Assembly: GCA_012932865.1 (NCBI GenBank)
Contig: SAXG01000002.1
Location: forward strand, 2,542,001-2,606,000
Direction of reading: 5' to 3'
Source: Amylostereum areolatum
Lineage: Eukaryota > Basidiomycota > Agaricomycetes > Russulales > Stereaceae
DNA: 64,000 nt
Below are positions 42,581-49,642 of this stretch, piece by piece. The first letter of the stretch is position 1, and each line of letters starts with the position of its first letter. Position numbers and translations under genes: made by a program. The notes beneath the pieces were generated by a model. That model ran no database searches and was not told where the DNA came from. It worked only from the letters and a program-made list of their open reading frames with translations.

Positions 42581-45500
42581 TCACCCCTTCCTTAGATTCG
42601 ACGTCCTCGTCGTAATCAGATCCAGTTTCTTCCTCCGACAGGAGTTTCCAGCGATTAAGGCGTGCAGGTTTCGGGGCACCCGGATGTTCACGGTGGAAGT
42701 CGTCAATGCGTTTCTTGGCATTCTGGAGATTGGTGAGAGGCTCCCAAGTATTGTCATTGTCTGGGTAGCCTTTCCATTTGACGAGGTACTTGAAGCCGCG
42801 ACCAACCTTCTTGGAGTCTATAATCTTTTCGACCTCATAGACTTCCTCTCCTTGGACTAACTCTGGTGGTGGAGGTGTAGGTGCTTTCTGATTGTCAAAG
42901 GCGGGACCGTTGTGTGGAGATAGGAGGGACTCGTTGAAGACCGGATGTTTTCGTGACCAGGATGTAGGGAGGCGAAGCTTGTAAGCCGATGCTCCGACTT
43001 TCTCCAGGATTTCGAAAGGACCAAAGCACTTGTCATCTAGCTTTTGCATAGGACGTGCCGTTTTGATTACGGTTTGGCCATCTCTGGTCTTGGCTTCCAG
43101 CCAGACGAAGTCGCCAATTTTGTAATCTATTGGTTCGTCCTTCTTGCGATCGTAAAAGCGTTTTTGATCGTCCTGTGCTGCCTTTAGCGCAGAGCGGGCT
43201 TCCTCATAGATGTCTCGCATGCGTTGTGCAAACTCGTTCGCCGATGGGTTGTCTGTTTCACGTCGAGGGTTTGTCCCCAGGTAGAGTTCCCGACCATAGT
43301 TGGCAAAGTTGGGAGACATCCCAATCGAACTATGGACCATGTTGTTGAGCGCAGTCATGGCAAGTGGGAGGTAACGTGTCCAATTGTCCTGTCGTTGATT
43401 GACGAAGATGCGGAGGTAGTTTTCCATGGTCATGTTGGAGTGTTCGGTCTGTCCGTCCGTCTGAGGGTGATACGCCGTGGACGGGTTCCCTTCAATGCCT
43501 AACAGTTGGAACAATGCCGTGGTGAATTTGGAGACAAACACGCTGCCACGGTCGCTGACGATCTTTCTAGGAATTCCATGATGGGGGACCACCTCGCGTA
43601 GGTACTCGAAGGCGAGTTCGTCCTCCGTTAGGTCTTTGGTCGTGGCCCAGAATACAACCTGCTTGGTACCCATGCAGTTCACATTGCAGATGGCGTCTTT
43701 TCCATCCGAGACTGGGAGCGGCATGACAAAGTCGATGGATACATGCTCCCAAGGCGCTTGTGGCGGGTCGTGTGGGTGGAGTGGAGCGGCAATACGATCA
43801 TGTCTAATCTTGGTACGTTGGCAGGTCTCACATCCTTCAACATATTTCCGGACATCGTCTCTAATGGCAGGCCACCAGTAGTTGCGCGTGATGAGCTCAT
43901 GGGTCTTGTATCGTCCTGGATGACCGACAAGCGGGCCGTCATGATGAGCTTGGATAATGTCTGCACGGAGTCCTTTGTCTCTTGGGACATAGAGTCTGTG
44001 TTGCCAGGTGATTGTTCCATCTGCGTGTTCCAGCCATCCCTTCACTTTGAGTGCTAAGGCGCGTTCTACTGCATGGTCTCGGAGCAAGGTAGCCTCCTGA
44101 ATCCGCTCAATGAAGACATTGTCAGGTCCATTGGTTATAATTCCTGCATGGTTGAGGGCGCGAAAGAGTTCTGGTTTCAGGAGGACAATGTTTTCATTGT
44201 CTTTCTCCCCCTTCTCAAGGCCCGCTAGTCGGGAAATAGCATCGGGTTTACCCATTGTTTTGCCAGGCTTGTGGAGTAGCGTACAATGATACTCTTGTAG
44301 CTCCGTTAACCATCGTGCTTGTCTCCGATTTAGCTTCTGCGCCTTGCGGAAGTACGTGAGATTGCGATGATCCGACCAGATTTCAAACTCCTGTCGTGCC
44401 CCCATGAGGTATTGTCTCCATTCCTCTAGCGCCGTCATGATAGCCAGTAATTCCTTGTCATAAATCTCATAGTTCCTCTCAGCTTCGCTGAGGGACTTTG
44501 AGAGGAAGGCGACCGGGTGCCATTTGCCATTGTCCTGTTGTTGCGAAAGTACCGCGCCCGTGGCATAGTCAGAGGAGTCCGCCTCAACACGGAACTGCCC
44601 ATCGTCTGTAGGGATTGCTAGAACTGGCTGCGATGTTATACGTCGCTTGAGTTCCTCAAAAGCCTCCTGCTGTGGGGTGTCCCAGACCCATTCCGTCTTC
44701 CCAGTGAGTTTAGTCATTGGGTGAGCAATGCCGCTGAAGTCCTTGATAAAGCGACGGTAGAAGTTGCAAAAGCCCAAAAACGATTGAAGTTGTTTCTTTG
44801 TTTTGGGGGCTGGCCAATTGGTGATTGCCGCGACCTTTGCTGGATCCATGCGAACCCTTCCTCCGCCGACAATCATGCCCAGGTATTCGATTTCTGCCTT
44901 CTCAAACTCGCACTTTTCTGGCTTCAGATAGAGTTTGTTTTCTCGCAGGATCCGAAGGACCTCCTTGACTATCCGACGATGTTCTTCTAGCGTATGTGTG
45001 AAGATGAGGATGTCGTCCAAATAGACGACCACGACTCCTTGATGGATCAAGTCTTTGAACAGGTCATTCATCATGGCTTGGAACGTAGACGGGGAGTTGG
45101 TGAGTCCAAAGAACATGACCGTAGGCTCGTAGAGACCTTTGTTCGTGCGGAATGCAGCTTTCCACTCGTCCCCTTCTTTAATCCGAACATTGTTGTACCC
45201 CCATCGGACATCGAGCTTGGTAAAGTGCCGTGCTCCTTTAAGTTTGTCAACCAACTCTTGGATGAGCGGGAGCGGGTAACGGTTCTTTATTGTCATCTCA
45301 TTGAGCTTTCGATAGTCCTGCACAGGACGTAGCGAGCCATCTTTTTTCTTGATGAAGAAGAATGGGGAGGCCATGGGTGATTTGGACGGTTGGATCCGGC
45401 CAGATCTCAGGTTCTCTTCCAAAAAGGCATCCAGTTGCTTCTGCTCGTCCAATGTGAGGGGGTAAACTTTGCAATCGACCGGTTTGAAGTTAGGAGTGAG

Positions 45501-46748
45501 CTCAATGGCGTGGTCCCATGGGCGTCGCTCAGGGAGCTTGTCGAAGTCGTCTTTGTCAAAGATGTCCTTGAATTCGTGGTACGCCGTTGGGACTCGCTCA
45601 GAGAAGGTCTGTTCCTTTTTCTTAGCGTGCTCTTCAATTGCAATGTCCGATGCATGGGTCCGGATGTGGTATGTCGCTTTGTAGCCATCCCAGTCGAAGG
45701 CAAACAGCTGCTCATCCTTTTCCATGTGGACTGGCTCTTCCTCCTCCTCTTCATCATCATCGATATTGAGGAGGGGAGGGGGATGAGAGCAGCTGATAGG
45801 GAATCGGTCGAATTCAATTGACCCGGATTTCCAGTCGATGTGAGGGTTGTGCTTCTTTAGCCACTCATGTCCAATGAAAAGGTCCGTATCTCCTAGATTG
45901 GAGACCGCCAGGTCAATGTTTTCTTCATGGTCTTGAATATTTAGGCGAAGTGTGACATATTCCGTGATGGGACCTCCTGTGTTGAGAGTGCCGTCTGCAT
46001 TTCGTACTGGGATTGGGCGAGCAGTCCGTCGCGTGGGGATGTGATTTTCCTGCACAAACTTCGTGTTGATACATGAGCCAGTGCAACCACTGTCCAGGAG
46101 TGCGAGAGCTTTGACAATGCGCTTGGAATCTACCACCAGTTGTGTGGGAATGACCGTTTGTTCCTTGGCGCTGGAGGAGCGTATGAACTGCATAGGAGTG
46201 GCGAGCTCTAGTAGAGCTTGACATGCTAACTCGTCTCCCATGCCAGTTATTTCCTTGATGGCTTCATAAGTAGCCTCATCACGGCGTCGGTGGTGTGTCC
46301 AGATGCGAAGGATTGCAATCGCACTTTCGGGTTTGTCTTCCCTTAAGCGACGAAGTGTCCATTGAGCCGTTCCAGGTGCCATATAACATGATTTGGGCGC
46401 CGTGCCCCTTCCATCGCACGGCGTTGTCCCTGACTTCACAGGGTCCATATCCAAAACCGAGTCCGTATCCAAAGCCATATCCAAAACTGAAGCCGAAACC
46501 GGAGCCATATCCAAAGCCGAAGGCTCACAAATCGAAGCCTGAGTATCTAAAATAACAACGGGACGCGTGCCCGTACCGATAGAGTCCGTAAGAGAAGTCA
46601 TAATGGGGATATCCCCTGTAGTAGTACAGTCCGAATCAACAATGTGCATATGTAAATGAGAACCAGGCCACCGAGGCGCCACAAAACCAGATGAGCGAGA
46701 GACAGAAACTTGGGCTTTAGATGCCGTGTACATCGTCAGCCCCCTCAA
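42573..46748 (-). CDS. Gypsy-2 Pol polyprotein (PR-RT-RNase H-INT-chromodomain)
   Basis: 1391-codon frame entered by -1 shift (TTG at 46748-46746). A low-complexity N-terminal stretch contains repeated imperfect DMAP/SVLDMD units (residues about 75-110). Protease site LLDSGCTGSCINTKF near residue 217. RT has KDGSLRPVQDYRKLN, DVRWGYNNVRIKEG and active site YLDD near residue 573. RNase H has RVEADSSDYATGAVLS and YEIYDKELLAIMTAL. Integrase has HHDGPLVGHPGRYK...CETCQ, SIDFVMPLPVSDG, IVSDRGSVFVS and YHPQTDGQTEHSN. The C-terminal chromodomain is YLVKWKGYPDNDNTWEP near residue 1330. The stop is encoded in the LTR. Complete. Confidence 0.97.
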   Translation of the reverse strand: MRGLTMYTASKAQVSVSRSSGFVAPRWPGSHLHMHIVDSDCTTTGDIPIMTSLTDSIGTGTRPVVILDTQASICEPSALDMAPVSASVLDMALDTDSVLDMDPVKSGTTPCDGRGTAPKSCYMAPGTAQWTLRRLREDKPESAIAILRIWTHHRRRDEATYEAIKEITGMGDELACQALLELATPMQFIRSSSAKEQTVIPTQLVVDSKRIVKALALLDSGCTGSCINTKFVQENHIPTRRTARPIPVRNADGTLNTGGPITEYVTLRLNIQDHEENIDLAVSNLGDTDLFIGHEWLKKHNPHIDWKSGSIEFDRFPISCSHPPPLLNIDDDEEEEEEPVHMEKDEQLFAFDWDGYKATYHIRTHASDIAIEEHAKKKEQTFSERVPTAYHEFKDIFDKDDFDKLPERRPWDHAIELTPNFKPVDCKVYPLTLDEQKQLDAFLEENLRSGRIQPSKSPMASPFFFIKKKDGSLRPVQDYRKLNEMTIKNRYPLPLIQELVDKLKGARHFTKLDVRWGYNNVRIKEGDEWKAAFRTNKGLYEPTVMFFGLTNSPSTFQAMMNDLFKDLIHQGVVVVYLDDILIFTHTLEEHRRIVKEVLRILRENKLYLKPEKCEFEKAEIEYLGMIVGGGRVRMDPAKVAAITNWPAPKTKKQLQSFLGFCNFYRRFIKDFSGIAHPMTKLTGKTEWVWDTPQQEAFEELKRRITSQPVLAIPTDDGQFRVEADSSDYATGAVLSQQQDNGKWHPVAFLSKSLSEAERNYEIYDKELLAIMTALEEWRQYLMGARQEFEIWSDHRNLTYFRKAQKLNRRQARWLTELQEYHCTLLHKPGKTMGKPDAISRLAGLEKGEKDNENIVLLKPELFRALNHAGIITNGPDNVFIERIQEATLLRDHAVERALALKVKGWLEHADGTITWQHRLYVPRDKGLRADIIQAHHDGPLVGHPGRYKTHELITRNYWWPAIRDDVRKYVEGCETCQRTKIRHDRIAAPLHPHDPPQAPWEHVSIDFVMPLPVSDGKDAICNVNCMGTKQVVFWATTKDLTEDELAFEYLREVVPHHGIPRKIVSDRGSVFVSKFTTALFQLLGIEGNPSTAYHPQTDGQTEHSNMTMENYLRIFVNQRQDNWTRYLPLAMTALNNMVHSSIGMSPNFANYGRELYLGTNPRRETDNPSANEFAQRMRDIYEEARSALKAAQDDQKRFYDRKKDEPIDYKIGDFVWLEAKTRDGQTVIKTARPMQKLDDKCFGPFEILEKVGASAYKLRLPTSWSRKHPVFNESLLSPHNGPAFDNQKAPTPPPPELVQGEEVYEVEKIIDSKKVGRGFKYLVKWKGYPDNDNTWEPLTNLQNAKKRIDDFHREHPGAPKPARLNRWKLLSEEETGSDYDEDVESKEGVMS
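42581..42594 (-). promoter_or_regulatory. Polypurine tract of Gypsy-2
   Basis: On the minus strand AAGGAAGGGGTGA directly precedes the 3' LTR. It also encodes the last pol residues (KEGV). Confidence 0.8.
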
Positions 46749-48001
46749 AAACCCTCCTTCTTCTCCTCCACCTTCGGCTGAGCTTGAAGCGCGTCCATCA
46801 CGCTTTTCCGATCTTCGGCCGACAGGCTCCTAGCCCAGGCGGTGGGCGTCTCGAACGTCTGTGCTCGAGCCTCCCGCTTTGGTGGTTCCGTGTACCGGTC
46901 CCTCCCCCACATGTCTCGGATGTTCTTCACGTCCACCCTGCAGTCCCGCACCTGGTGGCCATTCTGTCCGCAGCGGAAGCATCGCCCCTTGATGTCGACA
47001 CGGTTGACGTCCATTGGCTGGCCTTTGCCACCGTGCACCGTGCCGGTTTCATCACGGCGCCATGGGACCTGCCCCCCTTGTTGCCCATTGGACGATCCTT
47101 GTCCTTTGGGTTTTTGGTTCTGCACGGGTCCACTGCGCTGGGTCTTAAGGTCCTCCCGCTCCTGTCGCAGACCGTCGATCAGGATGATGCGCTCTTTGAG
47201 GTCCTCATATTTCTGAGGAACGTGACCGCTGTCGTAGATGGAGTCGATGGTCCGATAGTAGACGTTGTGTTTGAGCAGCTGCATGAGGTGGATAGGGTCC
47301 TGCGCCGTGGAGTATCCTGCCTTCCTTGCGAGTTGCTCGAACTTGGCGAAGTATTCATGGGCAGTGGTACCCTTCGTCTGTTTGAACCCGTCCAGTTCGA
47401 CTGCGGCACGGTGCTGCTCATTGACGTCGGTGAAGGCCCCTTTGAGTGCTTTGTGGAAGTCCACCCAGGCGACCATGGCTCCATTGGCCAAGTGTGCATC
47501 CTCATACTCGGCCTTCCAGGTGCGTGCTGCCTCCCCCGTCATGTAGGTGAGAATGAAGAGGACTTTGTCCTTGTCCGTCACGAGGTCATCCTCAGCGGCT
47601 CGCATGTATTCCTCGCACGACCGCATCCAGTCATTGAAGTCCTCTCGTTTCCCAGAGAAGCCTTCAGGAGTTTTCGCGTGGACTTTCTTTCGGGGGGGTC
47701 TGGCGGCGGCGGCGGCTGGGGCACTAACAGTGACCGCAGGGGGGTTGACGGTGATGGGGGGGGCCGTGACATTGACGGTGGGGGGTGGCAGGTTGAGGGC
47801 AGCAACAAGCACGGCAGGGATGGCAACCCATTGGCCATTTACTTCCATGAGCCAGGCATCGTCGGTGCCGTTATTCATGTGTTGGATGGGAGAGCCAGTT
47901 TGGCCGATGACAATGTTCCATGTTCCACCGATTTCGGTGCAGTTGGCAAGTTCGGCGGGGAGAGGGGGTTGGGGGTCGGTGCGGATCCACTGGGCAGCCA
48001 T
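46745..48001 (-). CDS. Gypsy-2 Gag (from the first ATG)
   Basis: 418 codons from ATG 48001 (MAAQWIRTDPQPPLPAELAN). A Pro/Val/Thr-rich linker is followed by the gag core PEGFSGKREDFNDWMRSCEE, ARTWKAEYEDAHLANG and FDGFKQTKG-type helices (ELDGFKQTKGTTAHEYFAKF), then a zinc knuckle CFRCGQNGHQVRDC near residue 345. It ends KKEGF with TGA at 46745-46747. The frame is open 102 codons further upstream, to a TAA at 48308-48310. Confidence 0.93.
   Translation of the reverse strand: MAAQWIRTDPQPPLPAELANCTEIGGTWNIVIGQTGSPIQHMNNGTDDAWLMEVNGQWVAIPAVLVAALNLPPPTVNVTAPPITVNPPAVTVSAPAAAAARPPRKKVHAKTPEGFSGKREDFNDWMRSCEEYMRAAEDDLVTDKDKVLFILTYMTGEAARTWKAEYEDAHLANGAMVAWVDFHKALKGAFTDVNEQHRAAVELDGFKQTKGTTAHEYFAKFEQLARKAGYSTAQDPIHLMQLLKHNVYYRTIDSIYDSGHVPQKYEDLKERIILIDGLRQEREDLKTQRSGPVQNQKPKGQGSSNGQQGGQVPWRRDETGTVHGGKGQPMDVNRVDIKGRCFRCGQNGHQVRDCRVDVKNIRDMWGRDRYTEPPKREARAQTFETPTAWARSLSAEDRKSVMDALQAQPKVEEKKEGF
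46748..46754 (-). promoter_or_regulatory. -1 ribosomal frameshift site (G GGT TTT) of Gypsy-2
   Basis: The gag frame ends GAG GGT TTT TGA. A -1 slip on G GGT TTT continues TTG AGG GGG CTG into pol. Same heptamer, same distance (0 nt) to the stop and same TGA as in Gypsy-1. Confidence 0.75.
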
Positions 48002-48307
48002 GATTGGTTCGTCGAGGTCGGAGAAGTCTTCGTCGGTGACAGGCGGTAGGGCAGAGGCGGCGATGAGGTTGAAGTCGGCTTCAGTGAGGTCGTCTTGGCT
48101 TTCGTTGGCGAAGTACCAACTGATGCCACTTGTTTGGGTTGCTACAAAGGCGACTTCGACAGTGGTGTCTCCGAGTTGGACAAAGAAGTCGTTTCCTTGT
48201 TCAGTGAAGCCTAGAGGGAGGGGATATATGTAGCAGTTTTCGTCTTCAACGTCGGTGTCGGAGTCAGAACTGGAGTCGGAGCCGTTGAGTCCGAACGAGG
48301 GAATTGT

Positions 48308-48916
48308 TTATAAGTGGGTGAGGTCGATGACCTCTGGCTGGGTGAGGTCGATGACCTCTGGCTCTGGTGTGGGGCTGGGGGTGTTGCCTGGTGTAAGGAG
48401 GCGGTGGGTGTGTCGAGTGTCCACTGGTATTTTCTTGTTGGGCGCGTAGAAGGATTTTGGGGGTTGCTCGAGTTTGTAGCGGTAGGTGACGTATGGGCAG
48501 GAGTAGACGTAGAGGTTTCCGTTTCCTTGTTCGCTTATTTTGAGGCGATAGAAGTGGATGTCTATGATGGAGTCTTCAAGTTCTTCTACGCCAAGGGCGA
48601 CCTTCCAATTGTGCCAGGCCCAAGGGTCTTTAGATTCGTTGATGAGGGAGATGATAGCGTCGTGGCTGATGGGGATGAATTCTTGTACTTGCGAGCGCCA
48701 ATCTTCCATGCACGAGCCCCCAGTCGAAATGGTTACTCTGTGCGGCAAGGGAAGATTTTGTCGAGGGAAGGTGGTTCTGTTATGAGATCGCAAGACGGTC
48801 TGCCTCAGTCTTCTCGACCTGTTGGCTGTCTCTTCGTCTAGGGGACACGAGCCCAAAGACTTCCTAAACCGCTTTCCTTTCGCCGCTTTTACTCGTTTCC
48901 TACACCAAAGGTGCAC
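48308..48916 (-). CDS. Gypsy-2 upstream ORF, in frame with gag, with two VIDLT motifs
   Basis: 202 codons from ATG 48916 (MHLWCRKRVKAAKGKRFRKS). It contains ISHDAIISLINESKDPWAW, DSIIDIHFYRLKISEQGN, LYVYSCPYVTYRYKLEQPP and two tandem PEVIDLT motifs right before TAA 48308-48310. The TAA is the only stop between this ORF and gag in the same frame; the 102 codons after it are open (NCYIYPLPLGFTEQGNDFFV, VQLGDTTVEVAFVATQTSG). It is either a separate leader protein or the first part of a longer Gag made by readthrough. No family recognised. It may correspond to the N-terminal extension of Gypsy-1. Confidence 0.5.
   Translation of the reverse strand: MHLWCRKRVKAAKGKRFRKSLGSCPLDEETANRSRRLRQTVLRSHNRTTFPRQNLPLPHRVTISTGGSCMEDWRSQVQEFIPISHDAIISLINESKDPWAWHNWKVALGVEELEDSIIDIHFYRLKISEQGNGNLYVYSCPYVTYRYKLEQPPKSFYAPNKKIPVDTRHTHRLLTPGNTPSPTPEPEVIDLTQPEVIDLTHL
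48315..48360. repeat. 22-bp tandem duplication encoding the two VIDLT motifs
   Basis: GGTGAGGTCGATGACCTCTG occurs twice in a row with a 21-22 bp period as read on the plus strand. This makes the duplicated motif at the end of the upstream ORF. Confidence 0.7.
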
Positions 48917-49168
48917 CTTCTACTGTCACCTCTGAGCTTTCAACTCCTGGTATTGGAGAGTCTCGAGTAGGTGTAACGTTTCGAGGAAACGTCAAGCCGG
49001 CACCGGTATACGTGCGCACGACCACAATGTCAGGGTAACGAGTCGCGTACTCTGGGGGCAACGGTCTAGGGCGGCACGGGGGAAGAACAAGGTCAGTACC
49101 AGACGGGTACTACTACTACTACGCTACAGTACGTAGGGACGGTCGTAGGGTGGTGCAAGAGTAAACAG

Positions 49169-49178
49169 ATCTCGAGCT
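49169..49178 (-). promoter_or_regulatory. Self-primer binding site of Gypsy-2
   Basis: AGCTCGAGAT (minus strand) lies 2 nt inside the 5' LTR and is exactly complementary to ATCTCGAGCT at 49317-49308, which starts 34 nt after the TATA start at 49351. The spacing to both LTR and TATA is the same as in Gypsy-1. No tRNA-type TGG site is present. Confidence 0.65.
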
Positions 49179-49180
49179 TA

Positions 49181-49637
49181 TGTCAGCAACGACTAGTGCG
49201 ACAGCACCAAGTTACGACAAAGCTGACAGAGGAAGAGGACGACAGAGGGGAGCCGATCAGACACGGCGACAGACGAGGGAAAGCAAGCAAAGTCGGTAGA
49301 ATTGACTAGCTCGAGATAAGGAATATGTACAGCGAGAGTGAGCCTTATATACACAAGAGGAGAGAGACTTAGGTAAGCAACCAATACACGGCGATCAGTA
49401 AGCAGACCAAGTATAAGTAAGCAGTCGTATGTAAAAGAGCACAGCATGAGTCAGTATCGTACAGCATGAGTCAAGAGAAAGGAGTCAGACCCGGACCGAG
49501 ATGAGTCACGTGGGTCTGGGCGGGATATAGATGAGCCGGGTCCGGGCCAAGGTGGAGCCGGACCGGTGATGAGTCGATAAGTCCTAAAGCGTGTAACCGA
49601 TGTAAAGTAAAAAGAAAATTATAGACCGTTCATGACA
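49181..49637 (-). repeat. Gypsy-2 5' LTR (457 bp)
   Basis: TG...CA ends. TATATAAGG box at 49351-49343 (minus strand), predicted RNA start near 49317. Same sequence by eye as the 3' LTR. Confidence 0.97.
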
Positions 49638-49642
49638 GTAGA
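49638..49642. repeat. Target site duplication GTAGA of Gypsy-2 (right)
   Basis: Partner of 42119-42123. The DUF6532-type gene of copy 2 resumes here. Confidence 0.95.

Larger units (their letters stand above)
42124..49637 (-). mobile_element. Gypsy-2: 7.5-kb Ty3/Gypsy chromodomain retrotransposon
   Basis: Complete element on the minus strand: 457-bp LTRs, 5-bp TSD, self-primer-type site at 49169-49178, upstream ORF (48916-48308) in frame with gag, gag (48001-46745), GGGTTTT slippery site, pol (46748-42573) and polypurine tract (42581-42594). LTRs identical by eye and open gag and pol indicate a very recent, possibly active, insertion. It belongs to the same broad chromovirus group as Gypsy-1 but is clearly a different family (YLDD against YMDD, no accessory ORFs, different LTRs). 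Confidence 0.97.

Noticed and set aside
31612..46748. Independent pol translation from TTG start codons
   Set aside because: The TTG in both elements is just the first codon after the slippery heptamer. A -1 shift explains the arrangement better.
46721..48233. Long plus-strand open frames (442 and 228 codons) opposite Gypsy-2 gag
   Set aside because: Antisense shadows of GC-rich gag. The gag core and zinc knuckle lie on the minus strand.
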